Below, piece by piece: positions 44,250-52,594 of a DNA stretch of 64,000 nt. Origin of the DNA: Lachnospiraceae bacterium NSJ-143 (lineage in GTDB: Bacteria > Bacillota > Clostridia > Lachnospirales > Anaerotignaceae); assembly GCA_022867625.1 (NCBI GenBank), contig JALIFM010000009.1, positions 26,611 through 90,610 of the forward strand, given 5' to 3'. Position 1 is the stretch's first letter. Each line of letters begins with the position of its first letter. Below the pieces are notes generated by a model that saw only the letters and a program-made list of their open reading frames with translations, was not told the DNA's origin and did not search any database. The position numbers and the translations under genes were made by a program.

Positions 44250-44930
44250 CAGCTGACTCAGCGCGCCGGAAATTTCCTTGTATCGCGGGTTGAAGAACCG
44301 GACTTTAAATGGAGTGACCTTGAGGGCAAATCAATTATAGGCGGAAGAGCCGGCGGAATGCCTGAGATGGTCCTTGAGTATGTGCTCATGGAAAACGGGC
44401 TTGAAATCGGCAAGGATATTGAACTTATAAACAATATTTCATTTGAATCGACATCCGGCGCATTCTCAGCAGATGTAGGCGACTATACAGTTGAGTTTGA
44501 GCCTACGGCTTCGGCGCTTGAGGCAAGCGGCAAAGGGCATGTAGTGGCATCTCTCGGAACCGAAAGCGGATATGTACCTTATACAGTATATATGGCAAGA
44601 AAGAGCTATATAAAAGAAAACCCTGAAATAGTGCAGAAATTCACCAACGCAATTTATAAGGCACAGCTCTGGATGGCCGACCACACATCGGAAGAGACAG
44701 CCGATGTAATTGCCTCTTTCTTTACTGAAAGCGACAAGGAAACTCTTACAAAAATCATAGAAAGATACAAATCACAGGATACATGGAAAACTGACCCGGT
44801 CTTTGAGGAAGATAGCCTTACCCTTATAGAGGATATAATGGAAAACGGCGGAGAACTTCAGAAACGTGTACCTTACACAGATATCATTACTACTGATTTT
44901 GCCAAAAACGCCGTTAAGAACACAAAATAA
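44250..44930 (+). pseudogene. NitT/TauT-type substrate-binding protein, 3' part
   Basis: Starting with the shared CAG (Q113), codons 114-338 read LTQRAGNFLVSR, then DFKWSDLEGKSIIGGRAGGM in part and ending TTDFAKNAVKNTK. The join AFAQ-LTQRAGNFLVSR is the ordinary sequence of NMT1/SsuA proteins, so the two parts are one gene. It lacks a start codon of its own; the first in-frame ATG (44358) is inside the domain and has no good RBS. After excision the protein would be 338 residues, normal for the family. No permease or ATPase genes are adjacent. Confidence 0.9.
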
Positions 44931-44935
44931 AACCC

Positions 44936-44974
44936 GAAACTCCCTGTGCCTTTTATATTGGCACAGGGAGTTTC
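44936..44974. terminator. Bidirectional terminator
   Basis: A perfect 15-bp stem (GAAACTCCCTGTGCC and its complement) with a 9-nt loop between convergent genes. The minus strand gives GTTTCGGGTTTT. Confidence 0.8.
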
Positions 44975-44989
44975 ACTCTGTCTTTATTA

Positions 44990-47089
44990 TCAGTAATCTT
45001 CCTCTAAATGCTGTAAAAACGCGTATGTCGCCTTGGCAAGAGCTTCATATCCTCCATTGTTAGGGTGCGTTGTGTCAGTAACCTTCATGCTGGAATCCTG
45101 ATTGTATTCATCTATCTGATTTAATATGAATTTAAAATCGCCAAATGAATCTATGTTCATATAAACAGGCGATACATATATTCCGTCCTCCTCAAGGCCA
45201 TAATAATGGGAGCTGAGGCTTTTTGCAAGCTCAAGCCTGTCATTTTTAGCGGTCTTTGTAGAGCTTGAGTCAAACAGCATAAGCGGCGCGTTTAAAACCA
45301 CTCTGGTATTGCTGTCAAAAGCTTTTATACTCTTGATAATTGTGTCCAGATTAGCCAGAATCTCGTCAGAGCTGTTGTGCCCGGCAAGATTCAGGTCATT
45401 TATCCCAAGGTTAATTACTACATAGTCAACAGACTCATAGCCGTTATTTTCCATATAATACTTAAAGTCGAATTTCCTATTGCTGTTCAGGAATGGATTT
45501 GAGTACCCGTATTTACTTTCGGTATTGCAGTAATCGTATGCCGCCCAGCCTCCGCGGCCCTCATGCCTGCTTCCTTCCTCACCTCTTGTACCGATAAGCT
45601 CCATACCCTCGTTTTCAGTTATTTCAGTAAAATATTCAGGGTAAAGGTTCTCATTTATAAGGCTGTCGCCAAGGAACATTATCTTTTTGTGGCTAAGTAT
45701 GTTATCTTTTGCGTCCGAAAACTTAATTTTCACATTCTTATAAACCTTGCTTCTGTCAATGTCCTTGTTTAAATACACACCATAAGCTGTATAAGGCGAT
45801 TCATTTTCAGAATCAAGCTTTAACCTCCCGTCCTCAGCAACTGTTTCTCCCATAAAATCCATTACTGTCAGTGTATCGCCCAAATCCATGCCGCAGTTTA
45901 ACAGAGCATTGTTAAAATCCACAGTAGTTCCTGTAATGGCGTAAATCTCCTCCGGTACAACTATTTCCTTTTCAGCTATACAGTCCGCCTTTATGCCTGT
46001 TGATTCATAGCTGAAGCCTTCTGTTTTGCTGTCTGGTATTTTATAATAGTTCAGCGCTACATACATTTTAATTATTTCAGGGCAGTCCTCCGAGTCAGAA
46101 ACAAATTCAAGTTCCGTCTGTTTTTCAACAATAAAATCGGCTTTTGCGTATGACAAAAACGAATTGTATGTGTTTCCCTCTGTGTCCGAAACAGTAAATT
46201 TAATTCCGCTGCTTTCCGGGTATATACCGCTCACAAAAAGTTTCTTGTCCACATCAGAATTAAACACTTTTACGTTTCTGACAACTGAAAGGAAACTGTT
46301 CATTTCACTGTCACCGCTGTCCTCACTTACAAAATATCTGCTGTCAGCCTTAGCCTTTGAGTCGTACTTTATACCAAGCACATATTTATCAATATATCCG
46401 GCCTTTGAAGGTTCAACCGAAGAAAGCTTTTTCTGTGTAGCCTCATCAAATTCAGTAAACACCGGCTTATCAAGGCAGTACAAAAGCTTTACCGGCGTAC
46501 CGTTTTCATACTGTGTTTTGAGATAAGTTTTAAGGGTATCAACATCCTTTATGTTTCTTACATTCATTATCCTCATGAGTATTGTGGAGGTTGTTTCTCC
46601 AAATGATATGCCGTCGTAACGTGTTGTTTTAATGGAATTAAAGTTGTGCATATCAAAATGAGTTGAATACCCGTTTATTATATGCGGAGGGTTTTCTCCA
46701 AAGGAACACTGAAAAATTGTTGTATTATCGTTTTTAAACGCCGCTTTTGTATAAAGCTTCCAGTCCTCGCTGCCGTCAAAAACCTTTATGCCCACATTCC
46801 TTTCAATGCCCCATTTTCCGTCACTGCACATAATCCTGTCAGTATAGCCGGCGCTGAGCCTGTAGAGCGGGTAATCAAGCGGAACCTCCACTACTCCATC
46901 TGGAGTATATAAAGCAAACATGTTTCCCTCTCCAACCCCGCGTATTGTCGAAATATTATAAGGGTTTATGTTATATGCCGTGTTTGGCCTTGATGTATTG
47001 AGCGCACCCTCTACAGAAAATCCCGCATAGGCGTTTATTGTAAATGCGGCTGACAAAATAAATGCCGCTGATAAAACCTTCATTTTCAT
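44990..47089 (-). CDS. Secreted SGNH/GDSL hydrolase with long N-terminal region
   Basis: 699 residues with a signal peptide (cleavage after NAYA, about residue 22). The C-terminal part (about 465-699) is an SGNH hydrolase: S476 in FLGDSLIN, the Gly in GRGGWAAYDY, N564 in LGINDLN, and D672/H675 in DTTHPNN. The N-terminal 450 residues are beta-rich without a named domain. The stretch at about 183-222 (DTLKTYLKTQYENGTPVKLL, then YCLDKP) resembles a motif common in phage tail/minor structural proteins. It probably deacylates a cell-wall or host polysaccharide outside the cell. ATG with AGGAGG upstream. Confidence 0.82.
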   Translation of the reverse strand: MKMKVLSAAFILSAAFTINAYAGFSVEGALNTSRPNTAYNINPYNISTIRGVGEGNMFALYTPDGVVEVPLDYPLYRLSAGYTDRIMCSDGKWGIERNVGIKVFDGSEDWKLYTKAAFKNDNTTIFQCSFGENPPHIINGYSTHFDMHNFNSIKTTRYDGISFGETTSTILMRIMNVRNIKDVDTLKTYLKTQYENGTPVKLLYCLDKPVFTEFDEATQKKLSSVEPSKAGYIDKYVLGIKYDSKAKADSRYFVSEDSGDSEMNSFLSVVRNVKVFNSDVDKKLFVSGIYPESSGIKFTVSDTEGNTYNSFLSYAKADFIVEKQTELEFVSDSEDCPEIIKMYVALNYYKIPDSKTEGFSYESTGIKADCIAEKEIVVPEEIYAITGTTVDFNNALLNCGMDLGDTLTVMDFMGETVAEDGRLKLDSENESPYTAYGVYLNKDIDRSKVYKNVKIKFSDAKDNILSHKKIMFLGDSLINENLYPEYFTEITENEGMELIGTRGEEGSRHEGRGGWAAYDYCNTESKYGYSNPFLNSNRKFDFKYYMENNGYESVDYVVINLGINDLNLAGHNSSDEILANLDTIIKSIKAFDSNTRVVLNAPLMLFDSSSTKTAKNDRLELAKSLSSHYYGLEEDGIYVSPVYMNIDSFGDFKFILNQIDEYNQDSSMKVTDTTHPNNGGYEALAKATYAFLQHLEEDY

Positions 47090-47229
47090 TTAACTGCTCC
47101 TCCTGTTACAAATAAATTTATGGCTTTAAAACTAATAATACAAAATTCGGCCTTGCAATGTCAAATCAAATGAGTATATTTCACATAATTTTAAAAATTA
47201 CCTGTATATTATCAAGCCCCTTTCCTCTG

Positions 47230-47257
47230 TTCAAATATTGTCTGTATATGATATACT
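47230..47257 (+). promoter_or_regulatory. Promoter for aroC
   Basis: TTCAAA, 16-nt spacer, TATACT, about 30 nt before the aroC start. Confidence 0.5.
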
Positions 47258-47288
47258 GTCTTTAAATTGATTTTACAGAGGTGAAAAA

Positions 47289-48392
47289 ATGTCAGGTTCA
47301 GTATTAGGAAAGAACTTTCAGATTTCAACATGGGGCGAGTCACACGGCAAGGCCCTTGGTGTTGTCATAGACGGATGCCCAGCAGGAATCCCTCTCAGCG
47401 AAAACGATATACAGACCGACTTGGACTTGAGAAAGCCCGGTTCAAATAAGTACGGTACTCAAAGAAAGGAAAGTGACACTGTTCAAATCCTTTCCGGAGT
47501 ATTTAACCATAAAACCACAGGCACGCCAATTTCGCTTGTTGTATACAATGAGAACCAGAAATCCGGCGACTATTCAAACATAATGGATATTTACAGGCCC
47601 GGTCATGCTGATTATACTTTTCAGCAAAAATATGGCTTCAGAGATTACAGAGGCGGCGGCCGCTCATCAGGTCGGGAAACACTTTCAAGGGTTGCGGCAG
47701 GTGCTGTAGCTAAAAAAATACTCAGTGAAATAGGCATAAATTTTATAACCTACACAAAGGAAATAGCAGGCTATAAATGCGGTTTTATTCCATCTTCAAG
47801 AGAAGAAGTATTTTCTGACCCTCTGTATATGCCTGACACAAACATATCTCTTAAGGCGGCAGAGTATCTTAATGAATGTATTAAAGAGCATGACTCTGCC
47901 GGAGGAGTAGTTGAATGCATAATAAAAAATGTCCCTGCCGGCCTTGGCGAACCGGTTTTTGATAAACTTGACGCGCTTCTTGCCAAAGCCGTACTGTCTC
48001 TTGGAGCAGTAAAGGGTTTTGAGATTGGTACAGGCTTTAAGGCTTCGCTTGCTGCCGGTTCAGAAAACAATGACCAGTTTATAAGCGAAGATGGCCGCAT
48101 CTCAAAAAAAACAAACCATTCAGGAGGCACATTGGGAGGCATAAGCGACGGAAGTGAAATAGTATTCAGGGCCGCCTTTAAACCAACCCCCTCTATATTT
48201 AAAAAGCAGGATACTGTCGATATTTACGGAAACAGTACTGAGATTGAAATTCAGGGGCGTCATGACCCGGTTATAGTGCCTCGGGCCGTGATAGTTGTTG
48301 AGGCCATGGCGGCTGTAACCCTTGTGGACCTGCTTTATTCAAATATGTTTTCACAAATTTCCGGCATCAGAAAATTTTACACAGGAATGTAA
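47289..48392 (+). CDS. aroC: Chorismate synthase
   Basis: 367 residues. Family signatures: GESHGKALGVVIDGCPAG in part, RPGHADYTFQQKYGFRDYRGGGRSSGRET in pieces, RVAAGAVAKK and GGISDGSEI. It turns EPSP into chorismate with reduced FMN, the last step of the shikimate pathway. No other aro gene is adjacent. ATG with AGAGGTG upstream. It is followed after 10 nt by a hairpin and the SpoIIM-like gene. Confidence 0.96.
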   Translation: MSGSVLGKNFQISTWGESHGKALGVVIDGCPAGIPLSENDIQTDLDLRKPGSNKYGTQRKESDTVQILSGVFNHKTTGTPISLVVYNENQKSGDYSNIMDIYRPGHADYTFQQKYGFRDYRGGGRSSGRETLSRVAAGAVAKKILSEIGINFITYTKEIAGYKCGFIPSSREEVFSDPLYMPDTNISLKAAEYLNECIKEHDSAGGVVECIIKNVPAGLGEPVFDKLDALLAKAVLSLGAVKGFEIGTGFKASLAAGSENNDQFISEDGRISKKTNHSGGTLGGISDGSEIVFRAAFKPTPSIFKKQDTVDIYGNSTEIEIQGRHDPVIVPRAVIVVEAMAAVTLVDLLYSNMFSQISGIRKFYTGM

Positions 48393-48422
48393 TCATATAA
48401 CATGTCTCACCTCTCATATATT
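48393..48422 (+). promoter_or_regulatory. SigE-like promoter for the SpoIIM-like gene
   Basis: TCATATA (6 of 7 to kmATATT), 15-nt spacer, CATATATT (7 of 8 to CATACAHT). The predicted start lies near 48427-48429. Bacillus subtilis spoIIM is SigE-dependent, so this is consistent, but the promoter is inferred by eye. Confidence 0.55.
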
Positions 48423-48440
48423 TTTAGAGAGGTGAGACAT
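48402..48440 (+). repeat. 14-bp hairpin that encloses the SpoIIM-like ribosome binding site
   Basis: A perfect 14-bp stem (48402-48415 with 48427-48440) and an 11-nt A/T loop. The 3' arm contains GAGAGGTGAGACAT, that is, the whole ribosome binding site, and ends directly before the ATG at 48441. The only T-run is inside the loop, so it is not a normal terminator. Confidence 0.8.
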
Positions 48441-49013
48441 ATGAAAAAAAATAAAAATACTGGCTGTATCCTGTTTGTGATAATATGCGTCTGCTTTATA
48501 TCCGGAATTTTTGCCGGTTCATTAATACAAAACATTTTTCCAAATATAAAAGAGTTAAACAACTTCGCAGTAAAGGAAGTACTTCCACAGAATCTTCCAT
48601 TTTACATGCTCTTTATAAAAAATTCCAAATTTTTTCTGATAATACTTGCTTTGAGCTTTTTAAGCATTGGCATACCTGTAATTATGTCAGTATTTGCAAT
48701 TACTGGACTGCTATATGGATACGCCTTTTCCTATGTGCTTTCCGGTTATGGTATGGGCGGCTTTAAATCGTTTATAATATCCGCGCTGCCATATTATATA
48801 TTTAAAACAGTCCCTGTAATAATTTCCGGCTGTTTTGCTTCTTGGGTGATAATGAGGAAATTTGTAAGCCAAAGGCCGTCAAAATCTTATCTAAAGCGTG
48901 AGAAGGAAAAAAACGTCACCGAATTTATAATTGTATTTATAATATCATGTATCGCAGCATTTTTTGCCTGCTATGTAGAAACAAGGTTAAGCGGCAATTC
49001 GATATTTTTTTGA
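48441..49013 (+). CDS. spoIIM: SpoIIM-like membrane protein
   Basis: 190 residues from ATG 48441; an upstream in-frame ATG at 48402 would lie inside the hairpin. About five hydrophobic segments (near 10-27, 60-95, 110-135, 165-182). The size, the SLIQNIF and LPFYMLFIKNSKFF segments and the position just before xerD match stage II sporulation protein M, part of the engulfment DMP complex. In B. subtilis spoIIM also lies just upstream of xerD (ripX). Sequence similarity is modest, so the call leans on context. Confidence 0.75.
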   Translation: MKKNKNTGCILFVIICVCFISGIFAGSLIQNIFPNIKELNNFAVKEVLPQNLPFYMLFIKNSKFFLIILALSFLSIGIPVIMSVFAITGLLYGYAFSYVLSGYGMGGFKSFIISALPYYIFKTVPVIISGCFASWVIMRKFVSQRPSKSYLKREKEKNVTEFIIVFIISCIAAFFACYVETRLSGNSIFF

Positions 49014-49084
49014 CCAGAATATCATAAAAATACACTATGATTTATAAAAATGTAATAAAAAACAAATATAAATGATAAAAGTTG

Positions 49085-49113
49085 TCGACACCGGCAATTA
49101 TTTAGTATATAAT
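49085..49113 (+). promoter_or_regulatory. Promoter for xerD
   Basis: TCGACA, 17-nt spacer, TATAAT, about 40 nt upstream of the xerD start. Confidence 0.6.
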
Positions 49114-49151
49114 CTACCCTGTATTATGATTGCATGAAAAGGGGAAGTAAA

Positions 49152-50036
49152 ATGCAGGAAGATGACGCTGAGTTTTTGGAATTCCTTTCAGACACAAAGG
49201 GAGCTTCAGAAAACACTATCCTGTCATACAGGCGTGACCTTAAAAAATTTTTCCATTATCTCGCGCAGTATGGCATAAATGATTTTAACAATATAACAAA
49301 CATAACTTTATCAGCTTATACTTTGTACCTTCAAAACTGTCGCAAAGCAAGCTCTACAATATCAAGAAACATCGCCTCGCTTAAATGCTATTTTTCATAT
49401 CTGTATTCAAGCAACAAAATCAAAACAAATCCTGCCACCAGTATGGAGGCACCTAAAGTTGACAAAAAGCTTCCGGAAATATTGTCAGTGGAAAATGTCA
49501 GCCTTCTGCTTAACCAGCCTGACCTGTCAGACAGCAAAGGCATTAGGGATAAAGCTATGCTTGAGGTATTATATGCTACAGGCATGAGAGTAAGCGAGTT
49601 AATATCTTTAAATGTGTCCGATGTAAACCTCAACCTTGAGCTTATCCATTGTTCAAACAAGAGCAAAACCAGAGTCATACCTCTTGGCTCAAAGGCTATA
49701 GAATCACTGAGCTGCTACCTTAAGTCCTCACGTGACCTTCTTATCAAAAACCATGATGAGACAAGCCTTTTTGTAAACTGCAATGGCCACCCGATGACAC
49801 GCCAGGGCTTTTGGAAAATCATAAAGGACTACGCCAAAAAAGCAGGTATAACAGCCGAGATAACACCTCACACGCTGCGCCATTCGTTTGCGGCACACCT
49901 TATAGAAAACGGTGCCGACCTTCAGTCAGTACAGGAGATGCTAGGTCATTCTGATATCTCGACTACCCAGATGTATGCCAAACTCAGCAAGAGCCGGCTT
50001 AAAGAAGTTTATTCAAAGGCTCACCCAAGAGCATAA
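49152..50036 (+). CDS. xerD: Tyrosine recombinase XerD
   Basis: 294 residues from ATG 49152 (AAAAGGGGAAG upstream; an ATG 18 nt earlier is less likely). N-terminal SAM-like domain, then the catalytic set R146 (ATGMRVSEL), K170/K172, H240 and R243 (HTLRHSFAAH), H266 (LGHSDISTTQ) and Y275 (MYAKL). With XerC it resolves chromosome dimers at dif. The spoIIM-xerD order supports XerD over XerC. Terminator-like sequence follows at 50044-50071. Confidence 0.92.
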   Translation: MQEDDAEFLEFLSDTKGASENTILSYRRDLKKFFHYLAQYGINDFNNITNITLSAYTLYLQNCRKASSTISRNIASLKCYFSYLYSSNKIKTNPATSMEAPKVDKKLPEILSVENVSLLLNQPDLSDSKGIRDKAMLEVLYATGMRVSELISLNVSDVNLNLELIHCSNKSKTRVIPLGSKAIESLSCYLKSSRDLLIKNHDETSLFVNCNGHPMTRQGFWKIIKDYAKKAGITAEITPHTLRHSFAAHLIENGADLQSVQEMLGHSDISTTQMYAKLSKSRLKEVYSKAHPRA

Positions 50037-50043
50037 AATTTTT

Positions 50044-50071
50044 AAAACGAGGTTTTTAAACGCCTCGTTTT
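50044..50071 (+). terminator. Terminator of xerD
   Basis: AAAACGAGG pairs with CCTCGTTTT around a 10-nt loop, followed by T residues. Confidence 0.8.
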
Positions 50072-50089
50072 TCTTTTGTCCAATTGGCC

Positions 50090-50119
50090 TTGTACAGCAA
50101 TATTAAATAATGTTATACT
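50090..50119 (+). promoter_or_regulatory. Promoter for apbE-iclR
   Basis: TTGTAC, 18-nt spacer, TATACT, about 45 nt before the apbE start. Confidence 0.5.
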
Positions 50120-50165
50120 GTTAGCACCATAATAACAATATTAATAAACTAACAGGGTGATATTC

Positions 50166-51170
50166 ATGAAAAAACTTATTATATTATTTTCCGCTCTATT
50201 AGCTGTATTGTCAGCCGGCTGCTATTCAGGTTCAAAAAAGCCCATGTCACAGACAGCTTTTATGCTCGATACAGTATCAACCATTACAGTTTATGACTAC
50301 AGCGGAAACGAAGACATAAACACCATTATCAACAACTGTTTTGCGCTTTGCTCCGAATATGAAAAAAAGCTCAGCCGCACAATAGACACAAGTGAAATTA
50401 CAAAAATCAACACTTCAAAAGGCGAACCTACAGAAATATCTGCTGATACTGCCCAGCTTATCAGCCTTGCCTTGGACTTCAGTGAAATTTCAGGCGGAAA
50501 GTTTGATATAACAATTGACCCTGTAAGCTCACTGTGGGATTTTAAGGCTGATTCCCCTGCCCCACCTTCTGACAAAGAAATTAAAGCTGCCCTTGAGCAT
50601 GTGGGATACGGCAATATAGAGCTTAACGGTACAAGTATTAAACTTAGTGACCCCAATTCAGCCCTTGACCTTGGCGGTATTGCAAAAGGATTTATAGGCG
50701 ACAAAGCTAAGGAATTTCTGCTCGAAAATGGCGTAAAGGAAGCCATGATAAGCCTTGGCGGAAACATATTAATAATCTGCCCTGAAAACAGGGATTTTAA
50801 AATCGGTGTGCAGAAGCCTTTTGGCATGGATGGACAGCTCATAGGCGCAATTGTGACAAGTGGAAACTCTATAGTGACCTCAGGCATTTACCAGAGATAT
50901 TTTGAGTATAACGGCAAACTCTATCACCATATACTTGACACCAGCACAGGATACCCTGTTGATAACGGTCTTGCTTCCGTTACCATTACAGGTCCGTCAT
51001 CTGCAGTATGCGATGCGCTTAGCACCACAGTATTCTGTCTTGGCGCCGATGACGGCCTTGACTTAATAAACAGTATCGACGGATACGAAGCCATTATTAT
51101 AACAAAAGAAAATAAAACCGTATACTCCGACGGTATTAACAAATCGGTTACTTTTCTTACCAACAGCTAA
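50166..51170 (+). CDS. apbE: FAD:protein FMN transferase lipoprotein
   Basis: 334 residues from ATG 50166 with AGGGTGA upstream. Lipobox LSAGC with Cys19. ApbE motifs: FMLDTVSTITVY-like AFMLDTVSTI, ALDLGGIAKGFIGDKA, SLGGNI and the C-terminal ILDTSTGYPVDNGLASVT with the metal-binding Thr/Asp. It attaches FMN covalently to Thr of partner proteins such as RNF/NQR subunits on the outer face. No target gene is adjacent. An IclR regulator follows after 12 nt. Confidence 0.93.
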   Translation: MKKLIILFSALLAVLSAGCYSGSKKPMSQTAFMLDTVSTITVYDYSGNEDINTIINNCFALCSEYEKKLSRTIDTSEITKINTSKGEPTEISADTAQLISLALDFSEISGGKFDITIDPVSSLWDFKADSPAPPSDKEIKAALEHVGYGNIELNGTSIKLSDPNSALDLGGIAKGFIGDKAKEFLLENGVKEAMISLGGNILIICPENRDFKIGVQKPFGMDGQLIGAIVTSGNSIVTSGIYQRYFEYNGKLYHHILDTSTGYPVDNGLASVTITGPSSAVCDALSTTVFCLGADDGLDLINSIDGYEAIIITKENKTVYSDGINKSVTFLTNS

Positions 51171-51182
51171 GGAGGCATAAAT

Positions 51183-51956
51183 ATGTCCGCGAATGAACAC
51201 AGAGCCACTTCAAGGGTTCTTGACATACTTGAAATACTATCGTCATCAAGTGACGGCTATACCTTAACTGAGATAGCCAAACAGATAGACGCCCCCAAAA
51301 GCAGTATATTCCCAATAATTCATACCCTTGAGGAGAGGCATTATATATCAATGCAGGAGCACAGCGGCAAATACCGTATAGGCATAAGCGCATTTGCCGT
51401 AGGTTCCACCTATTTCAGCTCAAAATCGATTTTGAGCCATATAAACACAGCTATGAATGAAATTGTATCAGCCTGTAATGAAACATGCAGCATGGGTGTT
51501 TTAAACGGCTCAAATGTACTGTATGTAGCCAAAATAGACTCTCCGCAGTCGCTTCGGCTCGTGACACATGTGGGGAAAAAAATCCCTGCCAACTGCACCG
51601 CCCTTGGAAAGGCCCTTTTAAGCAGAGCAAGCCTTGAGGAACTGAAAGGTCTGTTTCCAAACCCGATGCTTTCCTGTACAAGATACTCAATTACAAACAT
51701 AAACGAGTTTTACAAGCAGGTGTGTACTGTTGCGGAGGAAGGCTACGCTTATGAGAATCAGGAATTTGCAGAACAGATTATATGTGTGGCCGTACCTGTG
51801 GTTAAGGACGGAAAGGTCCTTTTTGCCGTAAGTGTATCCATTCCTTCATTCAGATACGACAGTAAAAAGCTTCTTACAGTAAAAAACGAATTAAAAAAGT
51901 TAAAGCTCCGTACCGAGCTGCTATTGAGGAATTACTCAGGCGATATACTTATTTAA
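51183..51956 (+). CDS. IclR-family transcription regulator
   Basis: 257 residues. Winged helix-turn-helix at the N-terminus (LDILEILSSSSDGYTLTEIA, KSSIFPIIHTLEE) and the IclR ligand-binding domain (GKKIPANCTALGKALLS, EGYAYENQEFAEQIICVAVP). IclR proteins respond to small organic acids or aromatic ligands. It follows apbE with AAGGAGG 7 nt before the ATG, so they are co-transcribed. Its target is unknown. Confidence 0.92.
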   Translation: MSANEHRATSRVLDILEILSSSSDGYTLTEIAKQIDAPKSSIFPIIHTLEERHYISMQEHSGKYRIGISAFAVGSTYFSSKSILSHINTAMNEIVSACNETCSMGVLNGSNVLYVAKIDSPQSLRLVTHVGKKIPANCTALGKALLSRASLEELKGLFPNPMLSCTRYSITNINEFYKQVCTVAEEGYAYENQEFAEQIICVAVPVVKDGKVLFAVSVSIPSFRYDSKKLLTVKNELKKLKLRTELLLRNYSGDILI

Positions 51957-51968
51957 ATACCGTCAAAC

Positions 51969-51998
51969 AAAAAATGCCCATTTAAATGGGCATTTTTT
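51969..51998. terminator. Bidirectional terminator
   Basis: AAAAAATGCCCA and TGGGCATTTTTT, 12-bp stem with a TTTAAA loop (the whole 30 nt is palindromic), between convergent genes. Confidence 0.9.
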
Positions 51999-52003
51999 GT
52001 ATA

Positions 52004-52588
52004 CTACTCGTTCAAATCATAATCGGTCTCGCACAGCTGGTTACGGCAAAACACTGCACAGTACGGGTACGCCCCTTTTCCTGAACCGTCAGAAAGCATT
52101 ATAAACAGTCTCGTATTTTTAATCAGGCAGTCCCTTGTCTTTAATACTGCTGTTTTAATATCCAGCTTATTGTATTCCGCAATCTTTTCAGATATTAAGA
52201 CAGCCTGTGGCTTTTCGCATTCAAAAACCGCGCCGAACCGTCCTCCATAGGCAATACAGTAAAGGCCGTTTCCAATACTTTCTACAGCGTCGTTTGCGGA
52301 TTCCCCATCTTCATTGGGATTACCTATAATCCCTCCGCCTATATGGAGCGCGTCATTAATCACAACACCAGCGCCAAGAGCGAATACACCGTTTGAATCA
52401 GCTTTATTTATAATTTTATAGAGCTTTATGTCAATATAATAGTCGTCCTTTAATCCATTAAAATCCGCTTTTGAAAGTACATCACAGTACACCTTTGTAA
52501 AATAATCAGCCCTGCCGGGTTCACATATTCCACAGAAATAAAGTTTTTCACCTGATACCGCATAAGTTTTACCAAAAAAACAATCCAT
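52004..52588 (-). CDS. Uncharacterised 194-residue protein
   Basis: 194 residues with no signal peptide or membrane segment. I do not recognise a family. It has several Cys (CFFG, CGICEPG, CAVFCRNQLC) and Gly-rich stretches (HIGGGIIGNPNEDGES, YGGRFGAVF). It follows the aminotransferase gene after 6 nt on the same strand, so both are likely co-transcribed. It may be a ligand-binding or sensory partner; nothing firmer can be said. Confidence 0.7.
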   Translation of the reverse strand: MDCFFGKTYAVSGEKLYFCGICEPGRADYFTKVYCDVLSKADFNGLKDDYYIDIKLYKIINKADSNGVFALGAGVVINDALHIGGGIIGNPNEDGESANDAVESIGNGLYCIAYGGRFGAVFECEKPQAVLISEKIAEYNKLDIKTAVLKTRDCLIKNTRLFIMLSDGSGKGAYPYCAVFCRNQLCETDYDLNE

Positions 52589-52594
52589 ATCTCT

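Larger units (their letters stand above)
40202..44252. mobile_element. 4.05-kb phage-derived element with serine recombinase and lysis cassette
   Basis: The unit from just after CAG 40202-40204 to CAG 44250-44252 is 4048 bp. The last 21 nt before the central bases on the right (44225-44245) are the reverse complement, with one mismatch, of the first 21 nt on the left (40208-40228). Joining the ends gives a 52-nt attP with symmetric arms, 10 central nt, and a central dinucleotide CA inside the shared CAG. Joining the flanks gives an intact reading frame. Contents: lysis and tail-end genes on the minus strand, serine recombinase on the plus strand beside the right end. No capsid, replication, repressor or packaging gene is present. 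Confidence 0.88.

Noticed and set aside
40202-44252. Insertion sequence or transposon
   Set aside because: There is no transposase and no usual target duplication; the shared 3 bp and symmetric arms fit serine-integrase att sites, and the cargo is phage-like.
49152-50036. XerD-like gene as a phage integrase linked to the 40-44 kb element
   Set aside because: It lies in the conserved spoIIM-xerD order, 5 kb from the element, and the element has its own serine recombinase and att sites.
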